NCBI GenBank assembly: GCA_037045355.1
Contig: JBAOHO010000010.1
Location: forward strand, 114,861-178,860
Length of the DNA stretch: 64,000 bases
Source of the DNA: Candidatus Nanopelagicales bacterium
GTDB lineage: Bacteria > Actinomycetota > Actinomycetes > S36-B12 > GCA-2699445
Direction: 5' to 3'
Part shown: positions 43,079-52,255 of the stretch, piece by piece
How the letters are laid out: the number at the start of each line of letters is the position of its first letter
How positions within the stretch are numbered: the first letter of the stretch is position 1
Notes under the pieces: generated by a model
Database searches by the model: none
Told to the model about the DNA's origin: nothing
What the model saw: only the letters and a program-made list of their open reading frames with translations
Made by a program: the position numbers and the translations under genes

Positions 43079-43305
43079 GGGAGGCACCTCCTCCGCCAGC
43101 CACACCGAACCACCGATCCGGACGCCCACGCCGTCGAACCACAGGCGGGCAGTGCTCCTTCCATCATAGAAAGCGCCGGCAGGTCTTGGAGGCAGGGAAC
43201 ACGAGGACAGGACTTCCGACCTAATCCGCGCAGGTGAAAGGGGACTCTCGAGGCATCGACGTGGGTTCGACGTGCGCTATCGCGACTCTGGACTAGCGTC
43301 TTTCC

Positions 43306-43746
43306 GTGGCAGCCAGAGCCCAAAGTAGCGCCGACCATGGCTCGACGATCCGAGCGCTAGCGCGGTGGACACTGGCACTGGCATTGGGATTCGCCGGCAC
43401 CAATCACTTCAGCAATGCGGAAGCCTTCCGCGCTCAGGTTCCTCCGTGGATGCCCTGGCAGGAGGCTGTGATCGCGGTTTCGGGTGTTGTCGAACTGGCT
43501 TTGGCGGTGGCCCTCGTGGCCCTACCCCGATGGCGTGCACAGGTGGGCTGGATCGTCGCCGGCTTCTTCGTCATCATTTTCCCGGGCAACGTCTCTCAGT
43601 TCGTGACCCAGACCAGCGCGTTCGGGCTCGACAGCGACCTGCTGCGAGGGATTCGATTGATCTTCCAGCCGGTCCTGGTGCTCTGGGCGCTGTGGTCGAC
43701 GGGGGCATGGCGCGCCTGGCGCCACAGCAGGATCCACCAACGCTGA
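43306..43746 (+). CDS. DoxX-like integral membrane protein
   Basis: A 146-aa protein with four helices. WTLALALGFAGTNHFSNAEAF, VPPWMPWQEAVIAVSGVVELAL and WRAQVGWIVAGFFVIIFPGNVSQF follow the DoxX/DoxD pattern. It stands 153 nt before the NDH-2 gene on the same strand and could belong to the same respiratory unit. Function unknown. GTG start at 43306. The 228-nt gap to the divergent prepilin gene shows no other gene. Confidence 0.78.
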   Translation: MAARAQSSADHGSTIRALARWTLALALGFAGTNHFSNAEAFRAQVPPWMPWQEAVIAVSGVVELALAVALVALPRWRAQVGWIVAGFFVIIFPGNVSQFVTQTSAFGLDSDLLRGIRLIFQPVLVLWALWSTGAWRAWRHSRIHQR

Positions 43747-43898
43747 GGTCGAACGGCAGTCGAGCATGCGACCCGCGGCCAACGCGGGCGCGGTCTGACG
43801 AAGCGTGCACTCATGACCGCCGTAACCGTCCGGCACCCGTGCGACACGGTTCGACCGTTGTTCCTTCAACTGGCGTGCGGGCACAGTGCTGTGCGGCG

Positions 43899-45224
43899 AT
43901 GATGCACAACATGGCGGCAAGACCACGCGTGGTGATCATCGGTGCCGGTTTCGGAGGCCTCGCGGCTGCCAAGCGCCTGGAGAAGCGGGCCGTCGACGTC
44001 ACCGTCATCGACAAGCACAACTACTACACGTTCCTTCCGTTGCTGTACCAGGTGGCGACCGCCGGACTCAACGACGCCGACGTGGCGTACCCGGTGCGGG
44101 GGCTCTTCCGGCGCAGGCGCAGTGTCTTGTTCCGCCAGGGTGTGGTGGTGGGCATCGACTGGGTGAATCGGCGGGTCGTGATCGACGACGAGGACGATGT
44201 CGCATTCGACTACCTGATCCTGGCGGCGGGCGCCGCAGCCAACTACTTCGGTGTCCCCGGCGCCGAGCGCTACACATACCCCCTGTACACACTCCCGGAC
44301 GCGTTGCGGCTCCGGAATCACCTGCTGTCGTTAGTGGAGGCCGCCGACGCCGACCGTGAGTTGGTGGCCCAAGGGATCCTGAACTTCGTGGTGGTCGGCG
44401 GTGGACCCACCGGAGTTGAGGTGGCCGGTGCCATCGCTGAGCTTGTCGCCAAGGTCCTGGACCAGGATTTCCACGACATGGATCTGGCAGCGGCTCGAGT
44501 GATCCTGGTCGAACGGGCTGACACTGTGCTCGCCCCGTTCGCGCCCGCGTTGCAGAAGTACACGATCAAGACCCTCGAGGCAATGGGCATCGAGGTCCGA
44601 TTGGACGCGGCAGTGAGCAGAATCGCCGCCGATCATGTGGTGTTTGCCGACGGCTCGACCCTGCCCACCCGAATGGTGGTGTGGGGGGCGGGTATCCGCG
44701 CGCAGCGCCTGGCCGATGCGATCAATGTGGCAACGGGTCCAGGCGGGCGAGTCACGGTGAACCCGGACCTGAGTATCCCGGGCCACCCCGAGGCATTCGC
44801 CATTGGAGATATCGCCGACATCGACAACGGCGAGCAAGAGCCGTTGCCACAACTGGCTCAGGTCGCGATACAAGGAGGCAGGTTCGCCGCCGACCAGATC
44901 TTGCACTCCATCGCGGGTGAACCACGCGACGAGTTCCGGTATCACGACAAGGGCATCATGGCCACGATCGGGCGTTCGGCCGCAGTCGCGGAGTTACCGA
45001 ACGGCCTCAAGCTCAACGGGTTCATCGCCTGGTTGGCTTGGTTGTTCCTGCATCTGGTCTATCTGCTCGGGACCCGTAACAGATTCTCGGTGATGCTCAA
45101 CTGGTCGTGGAACTACCTGACGTGGGACCGGGGCCCTCGACTGATCATCAATCCCGAACCTATCCCCCAGCGGCCGCCACCCGGAGCCATCCCGGCGGCG
45201 CAGGACGAGGGGCCGCTGACATGA
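43899..45224 (+). CDS. ndh: Type II NADH dehydrogenase (NDH-2)
   Basis: A 441-aa single-subunit, non-proton-pumping NADH:quinone oxidoreductase at the membrane. The FAD motif is VVIIGAGFGGLAAAKRLEKR, the NADH motif is NFVVVGGGPTGVEVAGAIAEL, and the late FAD contact is FAIGDIADID. A quinone-site/membrane helix lies near the C-terminus (LAWLFLHLVYLLGTRNRFSVML). Start candidates are ATG 43899, 43902 and 43911; none has a strong ribosome-binding site. It overlaps the next gene by 4 nt (ATGA). Confidence 0.93.
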   Translation: MMHNMAARPRVVIIGAGFGGLAAAKRLEKRAVDVTVIDKHNYYTFLPLLYQVATAGLNDADVAYPVRGLFRRRRSVLFRQGVVVGIDWVNRRVVIDDEDDVAFDYLILAAGAAANYFGVPGAERYTYPLYTLPDALRLRNHLLSLVEAADADRELVAQGILNFVVVGGGPTGVEVAGAIAELVAKVLDQDFHDMDLAAARVILVERADTVLAPFAPALQKYTIKTLEAMGIEVRLDAAVSRIAADHVVFADGSTLPTRMVVWGAGIRAQRLADAINVATGPGGRVTVNPDLSIPGHPEAFAIGDIADIDNGEQEPLPQLAQVAIQGGRFAADQILHSIAGEPRDEFRYHDKGIMATIGRSAAVAELPNGLKLNGFIAWLAWLFLHLVYLLGTRNRFSVMLNWSWNYLTWDRGPRLIINPEPIPQRPPPGAIPAAQDEGPLT

Positions 45225-45553
45225 CAGCCAGCGGCCTATCGCGGTCCGGCCCTCTCGCGCTGACGCTGGCCATCGTTGCGGCGGTCGCACTCGCCGGCAC
45301 TGTCCCATTCGGCATGCTCAGCGTCGCGTTCGGCATCGCCGGAACCGGGGGGATCATTCCAGTTGCCTGGATTGTCGCCGCCATCGTGAACCTCATTCCA
45401 CTCGTGGCTGCCGTCGGCGGCATGGTGATCGGAGTCCGCACTCGGGATACAGGCGTAGGCGTTGCGGCAATTGTCATCGGCGCACTCGCGACGGTGTCTT
45501 CGCTGATTGCCGTGGTGTCCTTCGTGGTCTTCGGGCTCGCCAATCCCCCATAG
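45221..45553 (+). CDS. Small three-helix membrane protein coupled to NDH-2
   Basis: A 110-aa protein with hydrophobic helices at about 12-40, 47-70 and 80-105, and GVRTRDTGVGVAAIVIGALATV between the last two. I do not recognise a family beyond a DUF4190-like look. Translational coupling to ndh (ATGA) suggests a related role or simple co-expression. It converges on the YVTN gene. Confidence 0.7.
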   Translation: MTASGLSRSGPLALTLAIVAAVALAGTVPFGMLSVAFGIAGTGGIIPVAWIVAAIVNLIPLVAAVGGMVIGVRTRDTGVGVAAIVIGALATVSSLIAVVSFVVFGLANPP

Positions 45554-45591
45554 GCCCCGCTGAGGTCGGCCTTGACGCCGCGCGATCCCGA

Positions 45592-46857
45592 CTACCCACC
45601 CCGGGTCGCCATGGTGCATGCCGCCGTCGACGGTCCGCCAGGTCCGATCGCAGTGAGACACACCTTGACCTTGGAGCCAGATGCTATTCCGGCCTTGACC
45701 TTGACCTTCACCTGAGAGCCGATGGTCGTTGCGGTCTTGGAGAACTTCTTGCCCGAGCGGGTCTTGCCGTAGGCACTGACCTGATACTTGTTGGTGCCCG
45801 TGATCGCCGTCCAGGAGGCTTTGACTACCTTCGATTTTGCACGTGCGGAGGGTGGCAGGGGTGTCACCGACGTCTGATTGGTGATTACCGACACGGAAGC
45901 GTCGTCGGCGTTGGCAACGTAAGCCAACAGCCCCACCGGGGAGAACGCAACCCCGAGGGGTTCGTCGCCCACCGGGATGGTGCCGGTGTTGACACCGGCT
46001 GCGGGATTGACGACCGAGACAGTGTCGTCGGAAGAGTTCGTGACGTATGCCCTGGAGCCATCGGGCGAAAAGGCCACCCACTGCGGCTGCCCGCCTACAC
46101 TGATGGTCTCAGTCACCGTTCCCACCGCTCCGCCGGAGGGATTGATCACCGACACGGTGTCGTCACTCATGTTGACGACGTATGCCTTGGTACCGTCCGG
46201 CGCGAACGCCACTCCAGACGGATAGCGCCCGACGGGGATAGTGCCCGTAACGGTGTCGAAGTTGGGGCTGATCACCGTCACCGAGGCACTCCCCTGGTTC
46301 GCGATGTAGACCTTGGAGCCGTCTGGCGAAATGGCGATGCCACCGGGGTTGTTCCCGGTGCCGAGAGTGGCGGTCACGGCCTCAGTCGCCGGGTTGATCA
46401 CCGACACGGTGTTGTCGCCGCTGTTAGTGACATAGGCCTTCGTGCCGTCCGGAGAAAACGCAACGGCTACGGGATAGTCACCGACCGCGATGGTGCTGGT
46501 CACAGTACCTGTGGCGGAGTTGATCACCGAGACGCTGAACGGAGAGTTGTAGTTGACGACATAGACCTTGCTCCCATCGGGAGAGACTGCCACCCCGGAT
46601 GGGTTGAACCCGACAGTGGTTGTCGCCGTCACCGTGCTCGTCGCGGGATTGATCACGGAGAGCGTGCCATCGGAATTGTTGGTGACATAGGCCTTCGTGC
46701 CGTCCGGAGAGAAGGCGACACCGAGCGGATAGAGGCCCACGTCGATGCTGTCCGCCCCTGTCGCCGTCTGAGCGGGCGTGGCCCCGAGAGTCACTATCCC
46801 GAGCAGGATTCCAATCGTCGTCCACACCGTCCGGTAACGCTGTTGCCTGACCGTCAT
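45592..46857 (-). CDS. Secreted YVTN beta-propeller protein with C-terminal Fn3-like domain
   Basis: A 421-aa exported protein. The signal peptide (TVWTTIGILLGIVTLGATPAQTATG) is followed by seven to eight YVTN blades with the unit AFSPDGTKAYVTNNSDGTLSVINPA. Such propellers occur in surface-layer and adhesion proteins. The last about 90 residues form a basic Fn3-like domain with two Cys (KVCLTAIGPGGPSTAAC), similar in layout to the end of the FG-GAP protein at 27.7 kb. ATG 46857 has GGAG 6 nt upstream. Confidence 0.85.
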   Translation of the reverse strand: MTVRQQRYRTVWTTIGILLGIVTLGATPAQTATGADSIDVGLYPLGVAFSPDGTKAYVTNNSDGTLSVINPATSTVTATTTVGFNPSGVAVSPDGSKVYVVNYNSPFSVSVINSATGTVTSTIAVGDYPVAVAFSPDGTKAYVTNSGDNTVSVINPATEAVTATLGTGNNPGGIAISPDGSKVYIANQGSASVTVISPNFDTVTGTIPVGRYPSGVAFAPDGTKAYVVNMSDDTVSVINPSGGAVGTVTETISVGGQPQWVAFSPDGSRAYVTNSSDDTVSVVNPAAGVNTGTIPVGDEPLGVAFSPVGLLAYVANADDASVSVITNQTSVTPLPPSARAKSKVVKASWTAITGTNKYQVSAYGKTRSGKKFSKTATTIGSQVKVKVKAGIASGSKVKVCLTAIGPGGPSTAACTMATRGG

Positions 46858-47048
46858 GGCGACTCCAATCGGTACTTCTCGGCAGTATGCACCTTCACAT
46901 GAGTCCATGTCGGACGAGAGCAGTCCGGCTAGGCCGAAGCCCGGGTCCACGTCAAGCGGGCGCGTGGACGGCCGACCGGCCCGCACTGGCCGAGCAGTCC
47001 GATGCGGATCGCGGGGCGCGCCGACCATCCGGGTCCGGACGGTCGACC

Positions 47049-48278
47049 TCAGGTCGGGACGCGCAGCCAGGACTTCGCAGCTGCGACCATCGCATTGACG
47101 CCGACGGTCAGGGTTGGCTCGATGACCGGCGCGAACAGGGCGCTGTGATTCACAGGCTGTTCGGCCATGATGCTGCTGATCTCCGCTGTCGTCCTCGCCG
47201 CTTCAAACAGCGCGGGGTCGGCGCACCCGATGACCCAGTAGACCATCGGGACGCCGGCAGCGGTCGCCAGGTCGCCGGCGTCCTCGGAGCCGAACAGTGG
47301 GCCCGGGTCGAAGACACGGCCCGCGGTCTCAAGGGCGGGCCGCGTCCGTTCGACGGCTCGCTCATCGTTGACGACAACCGGCGCCTGCCCGATGGACTCG
47401 ATCTCCGGATCGCGAGGGGCACCGGAAGCTGCCGCCTCTGCGCGCACGATTCGCGAGATCGCTGCCAGAACCGTGTCGCGCACGTTGGAGTCCAGGGTGC
47501 GCACACTGATCAGCAACTCGGCGGTGTCCGGAATGATGTTGTCCTTGTTGCCTGCCTTGCTGGCGCCGACATTGACCACAGCCATGTCGGTAGCCGCGAT
47601 CTCCCGCGACACCACCCCTTGCAGCCGCATGACCGTGGCCGCGGCCATCACGACTGGGTCCACCGCAGCCTGAGGCTGCGACCCGTGCGCCCCCCGGCCA
47701 TGCAGGGTGATCTTGAGCGAGTCGGCGGACGCCCAGGCTGTCCCAGCTCGAAGACCGATGGCCCCGGCCGGGAAGGGGATGATGTGCTGAGCGAGAACCA
47801 CATCGGGGTAGCCACATCTCTCGAAGATCCCGTCGTCGATCATCGCCCGCGCGCCGGTGATCAGTTCCTCGGCGGGCTGGAAGACAGCCATCACCGTCCC
47901 GGCCCATGACGACTCGTCGGCCGCCAACTCGGCGCAGGCGCCCAACAGGCATGTCACGTGCATGTCGTGACCGCAGGCGTGCATGACAGGAACATCGACT
48001 TCGTCGCCGTCAGGAGCCGTCGCTCGACTCGCGTACGGCAGTCCGGTCTTCTCCTCAACCGGCAAGCCGTCAGTATCCGCCCGCAACAAAACCGTCGGTC
48101 CGGCCCCGTTTCGAAGCACTCCCACCACGCCTGTCGTCCCGATGCCAGTCGTAACTTCGAAAGCGAGCGAACGAAGACGTTTTTCGATGATGGAAGCGGT
48201 GCGCTTCTCGGCGAAGCCCAACTCGGGATGTGCATGCAGGTCGCGGTACAACTCGGCGAGGCCGCCATCAGTGGACAT
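47049..48278 (-). CDS. M20-family amidohydrolase (HipO/AmhX-like)
   Basis: A 409-aa metallopeptidase-fold hydrolase. LRADTDGLPVEE supplies early active-site residues and HACGHDMH (100-107) binds metal with Cys102, as in hippurate, N-acyl-amino-acid and IAA-amino-acid hydrolases. QPAEE gives the catalytic Glu pair, and the dimerisation domain begins near HGRGAHGSQPQAAVDP. No signal peptide, so cytosolic. The substrate is probably an N-acylated amino acid or aminobenzoyl-type amide. It stands alone. Confidence 0.92.
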   Translation of the reverse strand: MSTDGGLAELYRDLHAHPELGFAEKRTASIIEKRLRSLAFEVTTGIGTTGVVGVLRNGAGPTVLLRADTDGLPVEEKTGLPYASRATAPDGDEVDVPVMHACGHDMHVTCLLGACAELAADESSWAGTVMAVFQPAEELITGARAMIDDGIFERCGYPDVVLAQHIIPFPAGAIGLRAGTAWASADSLKITLHGRGAHGSQPQAAVDPVVMAAATVMRLQGVVSREIAATDMAVVNVGASKAGNKDNIIPDTAELLISVRTLDSNVRDTVLAAISRIVRAEAAASGAPRDPEIESIGQAPVVVNDERAVERTRPALETAGRVFDPGPLFGSEDAGDLATAAGVPMVYWVIGCADPALFEAARTTAEISSIMAEQPVNHSALFAPVIEPTLTVGVNAMVAAAKSWLRVPT

Positions 48279-48456
48279 AGAGACTCTTTCGTCACCTGCG
48301 ATGCCCTCAGGCTAGCAACCGCCGCCGGTCATGCGCGGGTCCAAGTACTCGCTGATTCGCCCAGCACATCAGGGAATCGAAGTGACAGCCCGACTCGGAA
48401 ACGAGCCTTGATGAACCCCGATTGATGAGATATGTGGGTGTGCCAACTTGCCACCG

Positions 48457-50157
48457 TCACATCGGTTCGGCCGCCTCCTCCGAGGGGATGCCCACGACCC
48501 TCAGAATCTCGTCCAACGTGGTCACTCCCTGCTCGGCAGAGCGAAGGCCCTGATAGAACAGCGGCTGCCACCCCTGGGCGCGGGCTTGACGGCGCAACTC
48601 CACCTCGCTCGCGCCGGCGGAGATGAGGTGGCGCAGCTTTGGAGTGATCGGGAGGATGTCGAACAGGCCGATTCGCCCGCGATATCCGGTGTATTGGCAA
48701 GCCACACACCCCGAGCCTGACATCATGCCGGCAGTTCCGTCAGCAGGGATGCCGAGTAGCCCACAGATCTGTGGATCAGGTCGTACTGGGACGGCACACA
48801 ACGAGCAGTTGCGTCTGATCAGTCGCTGGCTGATCACCATGCTCAACGATGCGGCCACGAGGTAGGGCGGGATTCCGAGATCGAGCAGTCGTACGACACT
48901 TCCCGGTGAGTCCAGGGTGTGCAGAGTGGACATGACCATGTGTCCGGTCAACGAGGCGCGCAGGGCCAAAGTACCGGTGGGGGCATCCCGGATCTCCCCC
49001 ACCATGAGCAGATCAGGGTCCTGCCGAAGAGCGGCCCGCAGTGTGGCGTCAAACGTGAGGCCGACCGCCTCATTGACCTGCACCTGGGTGATGCCCGGGA
49101 TCTCGACTTCGACCGGGTCCTCGATCGTGATCACGTTTCGTTCGTCGTCCATCGAGTCGACCAGTCCCGCGTACAGGGTGTTCGACTTGCCCGAGCCGGT
49201 CGGTCCGGTGACGAGCACCATTCCTTGGGGCTTGGTGAGTACCTCGCGGAGCATCGTCACCTGCTCGGTGGTCAACCCCAACTCAGTGAGTGGTGGCAGC
49301 CGGTCGGCGGTGGGCAGTAGCCGCATGACGATCTTCTCGCCATGGATCGCAGGGAGCGTGGAGACGCGGATGTCACGGTCGTAGTCCTGGACCCGCAATC
49401 GGATGCGGCCGTCTTGGGGTGTGCGTCGGTCGAATACGTCCAAGTTCGAGATGATCTTGATGCGTGCTGTGATTGAGGAGAGGCTGCCCAACGGCAACTT
49501 CATCAGGTCACGCAGGATCCCGTCCACCCGGATGCGAACGCGGATCGCCTCCGCCTGCGGCTCGATGTGAATGTCACTGGCACCGCTATCAGCTGCGGTC
49601 CGCAACAGCTGCGTCACGAGCGCAGCGGTCCCTTCATCGAGATCATCCTCGGCCTCCGTGGGCCCAGCGACAGCAACGACGTTGTCCCTCATCTGGGCCA
49701 TCGCCTGACGATGGCGTTCATCACCCCAGGCTTGGGCCAACACGCGGCGGATCTGCTCGCCCGGCGCGACGACGATGATCAGGTGGTGATGCGGGAGGCG
49801 ACGACGCAGATCGTCCAACGCGAAGACATCGACCGGATCGGCGACAGCAACCGTCATGTGATCGTCAGTGGCCTCGATGGGGACCATGAGATGTTGTTCG
49901 GCCAGATCCTTCGGCAGGCTGCGAGCGATGTCCGGCGGCACTTCCACAAGCTCGAGGTTCACACTGCGCAAGGCATGCGACTGGGCCAGAGCCTCCGCAA
50001 GTGTGACTTCGTCGATCACCCCTTGCTGCACCAGAATCCGACCCAGTCGCAGCCGCTGGTCCGACTGCTGCTGACTGGCCAGGGCGGCTCGAACCTGTTC
50101 CGGGGTGGCGCGGCCCTGCTGGATGAGAAGGTCACCGAGTTGCTGACGACCCATCAT
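48457..50157 (-). CDS. Type IV pilus / type II secretion assembly ATPase (PilB/GspE)
   Basis: A 566-aa hexameric motor ATPase. The N-terminal MshEN domain (about 1-145; LGDLLIQQGRATPEQVRAAL, LGRILVQQGVIDEVTL) may bind c-di-GMP in related proteins. The ATPase core has Walker A GPTGSGKS (318-325), Asp box TIEDPVEVEIPGITQVQVN, Walker B LLMVGEIRD and the His box TGHMVMSTLHT. A zinc-binding tetracysteine CSLC...CVAC follows. It should power the prepilin at 42-43 kb, though pilC, pilM-O and the prepilin peptidase are not in this window. Confidence 0.93.
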   Translation of the reverse strand: MMGRQQLGDLLIQQGRATPEQVRAALASQQQSDQRLRLGRILVQQGVIDEVTLAEALAQSHALRSVNLELVEVPPDIARSLPKDLAEQHLMVPIEATDDHMTVAVADPVDVFALDDLRRRLPHHHLIIVVAPGEQIRRVLAQAWGDERHRQAMAQMRDNVVAVAGPTEAEDDLDEGTAALVTQLLRTAADSGASDIHIEPQAEAIRVRIRVDGILRDLMKLPLGSLSSITARIKIISNLDVFDRRTPQDGRIRLRVQDYDRDIRVSTLPAIHGEKIVMRLLPTADRLPPLTELGLTTEQVTMLREVLTKPQGMVLVTGPTGSGKSNTLYAGLVDSMDDERNVITIEDPVEVEIPGITQVQVNEAVGLTFDATLRAALRQDPDLLMVGEIRDAPTGTLALRASLTGHMVMSTLHTLDSPGSVVRLLDLGIPPYLVAASLSMVISQRLIRRNCSLCAVPVRPDPQICGLLGIPADGTAGMMSGSGCVACQYTGYRGRIGLFDILPITPKLRHLISAGASEVELRRQARAQGWQPLFYQGLRSAEQGVTTLDEILRVVGIPSEEAAEPM

Positions 50158-50334
50158 CAGCCTCCTCGATCCGTTCCGCGAGGCATCCGCCGAATACCTC
50201 GCAGAGCATCGCGTTCACGACTACCTGAATCGACGGTACTGGCCATTCGGGTCTGTCGCCCGCACGGAACATCGCTGCCGTGTGGCGGCACCCCCAGGCA
50301 TCTCGACGTCGCGAACCGCAACCGATCGACGCCC

Positions 50335-51486
50335 CTACCCCTTCGACGCCACTGGGTGCGGCGACTCCAGCGGCGGAACCAGCAACTGCCCCCTCATGGA
50401 GCCGCGGGCCGTGCGGACCAGGACCAACACCCAGGCCGCCAGAAGGAGCACGTACAAGGCGACCGCGGTCCAACGGAACATGGGCAGATCCGTGTGGTGA
50501 GCCAGCTGACTGGTGCCGGTGACGCAGGTTCCTACGGGGAAGGTGAACGACCACCAGGTCAGCGCGAATCCCATGCTGCGTTTGCGCGCCCGCAGCGTCA
50601 GCAACGCAGCGATGGGAAGCCACAGGAGCATGAACCCCCACATTGGAACACCGAAGACGACGGCGAGGACGTCGAGCGCAGTGGCCAGAGGTGCGGCCAC
50701 AGCGAGCGCAGCAGCTGTACCGAGAGCTCCTGCGGCGGTGATCGACTGTCCGACGGGACCGAGCACGATCCACAGAGTGGGAACACGTGCGGAGCCGGAG
50801 GAACCGAAGTGGGCGAGGCGACTCCAGATCAAGGTGATCACGACGATCGACGCCACGAGGCTCATCCCGAAGAATGCGTAGCACAGCAGGAGCAGGCTCT
50901 CACGAGCCGCGCCCTCGGGGGCGTGCGCGACAAGCAGCGCGCCTCCGGCCGCCGACACCATGGGCGGTACGACCGGCATGAGCCAACCACCGAAGGCGCC
51001 ATCCTGTCGGACCTGCAGTTGGGTGAAGAGCCGGTAGGGCACGAGGACAGCGGTGGCGAAGCCGAGCACGGTTCCCACGGTCCACAAGATCCAGTCGATG
51101 GTCACGGCGGTATCGCCGAGGTAGCGGGACCCGACCAGCAGCGTGGCGGTGCCCACGGTGAGCAGCGCCATCGGCGGTGCTCCAAAGAACTGGATGGCGA
51201 TGGGGTCGTTGGCGATGCCCTTGAGGACCTCGCGATCCCGCAGCCAATGCACGGGGACCACGATCAGCAACGCGATGAGCAGCAGACTCGCGAGAACCCA
51301 CGCCACGGTCCCGAACACGGTCAGGACGGGCCATTCGACCGGCAGTGTTGCAGAGGCCACTGCGATGACCCCCGTACCCATGACCGACGCGAACCAGTTG
51401 GGTCCGAGCACCACGCGACCCTCGATGGGAGAAGAAAGCAGACCCGCCCAACGTTCGAACGCGCTGCCGACTGTGAGCCTTTGCAT
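50335..51486 (-). CDS. TDT/SLAC1-family transporter (TehA-like)
   Basis: A 383-aa membrane protein of about ten helices. LGPNWFASVMGTGVIAVASATL, SFTFPVGTCVTGTSQLA and WVPVHWLRDRE-type loops match the tellurite-resistance/dicarboxylate transporter (TDT) family, which includes the SLAC1 anion channel and sulphite exporters. The ATG at 51486 is chosen over the upstream TTG. No regulator or sulphur gene sits next to it, so anion specificity is open. Confidence 0.85.
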   Translation of the reverse strand: MQRLTVGSAFERWAGLLSSPIEGRVVLGPNWFASVMGTGVIAVASATLPVEWPVLTVFGTVAWVLASLLLIALLIVVPVHWLRDREVLKGIANDPIAIQFFGAPPMALLTVGTATLLVGSRYLGDTAVTIDWILWTVGTVLGFATAVLVPYRLFTQLQVRQDGAFGGWLMPVVPPMVSAAGGALLVAHAPEGAARESLLLLCYAFFGMSLVASIVVITLIWSRLAHFGSSGSARVPTLWIVLGPVGQSITAAGALGTAAALAVAAPLATALDVLAVVFGVPMWGFMLLWLPIAALLTLRARKRSMGFALTWWSFTFPVGTCVTGTSQLAHHTDLPMFRWTAVALYVLLLAAWVLVLVRTARGSMRGQLLVPPLESPHPVASKG

Positions 51487-51578
51487 GACCAATCACCCTA
51501 GTCCCGGACCGTCTTGAGTCCGCCGATCCAGGACCACATCGCGCCGCTATCGGAACTCCCCCACGGTGGTACCCATCC

Positions 51579-51620
51579 CTGATGGTTGGGGTCGTCTCCC
51601 TGATGGTTGGGGTCGTCGCC
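51579..51620. repeat. Tandem 21-bp repeat
   Basis: Two adjacent copies of CCTGATGGTTGGGGTCGTC followed by TCC or GCC, in the 211-nt gap between the TDT gene and the small gene at 51698. A direct repeat in a divergent promoter region could be a regulator site. Confidence 0.6.
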
Positions 51621-51697
51621 CCAGCAGACTCGGAGTTCCGTCGCCGGAGTAGGTTGCGAATTGTCGGGGGCGAAGCCTCCGAGTTGAGGAGTTCCCG

Positions 51698-52057
51698 ATG
51701 ACCAGTCCGAATCACCCGGCGCCGGACCCGCAGTTGATCGCTGGAGTCGTCGCCGACATCGAACATCTCGATCGTGATCCGGCGGTGGTCCGGGCAGCCG
51801 CAGTGGCTGTGGCCGGAGCCGTCGCCGAGATCGATCCGGTCTTCGTCGAAGAGGCGGCGGACAGTTCAGATGGTTCGCTGCGTGTCGACATCTGGGAGAC
51901 GGCCGTCGTGCACTTCGCCGACGAGTTGCCACCGGACTATCAGGAGGCCTGGGAGCAGGAGAGCGGCGCGTCGTGGCAAGTCGCGACCAGTGGAGCCGGT
52001 GAGATGCAGGACATCCTCGCGGCTGCGGTCAACGCCGCCGTGGGACGCCTGACGTAG
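51698..52057 (+). CDS. Hypothetical protein, 119 aa
   Basis: An acidic soluble protein starting MTSPNHPAPDPQLIAGVVADI. GAGGAG lies 5-9 nt upstream of the ATG. It contains VVHFADELPPDYQEAWEQE and no signal peptide, membrane helix or recognised motif. It is divergent from the TDT gene and converges on the MFS gene. Confidence 0.7.
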   Translation: MTSPNHPAPDPQLIAGVVADIEHLDRDPAVVRAAAVAVAGAVAEIDPVFVEEAADSSDGSLRVDIWETAVVHFADELPPDYQEAWEQESGASWQVATSGAGEMQDILAAAVNAAVGRLT

Positions 52058-52227
52058 GGCCAGAGCCTTCTCCTGAGTCCTCCGAGTTCGCAGGACCCGG
52101 CGCGCCAGACCCGGCGGGGACACGGGCCGGGAAACCGACTCCCACCACAATCACCGTTGCCCGTGCAGACTCCGATCCTGTGCAGGACGGCGCTGGCCCC
52201 GGCGATCGGATGGCTTGTTCAGACGAG

Positions 52228-52253
52228 CTGCCCCACCACGATCCGTGGGGCAG
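52228..52253. terminator. Terminator hairpin between convergent genes
   Basis: A 9-bp perfect stem (CTGCCCCAC / GTGGGGCAG) with an 8-nt loop, 3 nt beyond the MFS stop and 170 nt after the hypothetical gene. It probably stops transcription from the MFS gene. Confidence 0.65.
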
Positions 52254-52255
52254 GG

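Noticed and set aside
49567..51501. 644-codon frame on the plus strand across pilB and the TDT gene
   Set aside because: It spans two real minus-strand genes and their intergenic gap and has low-complexity composition.
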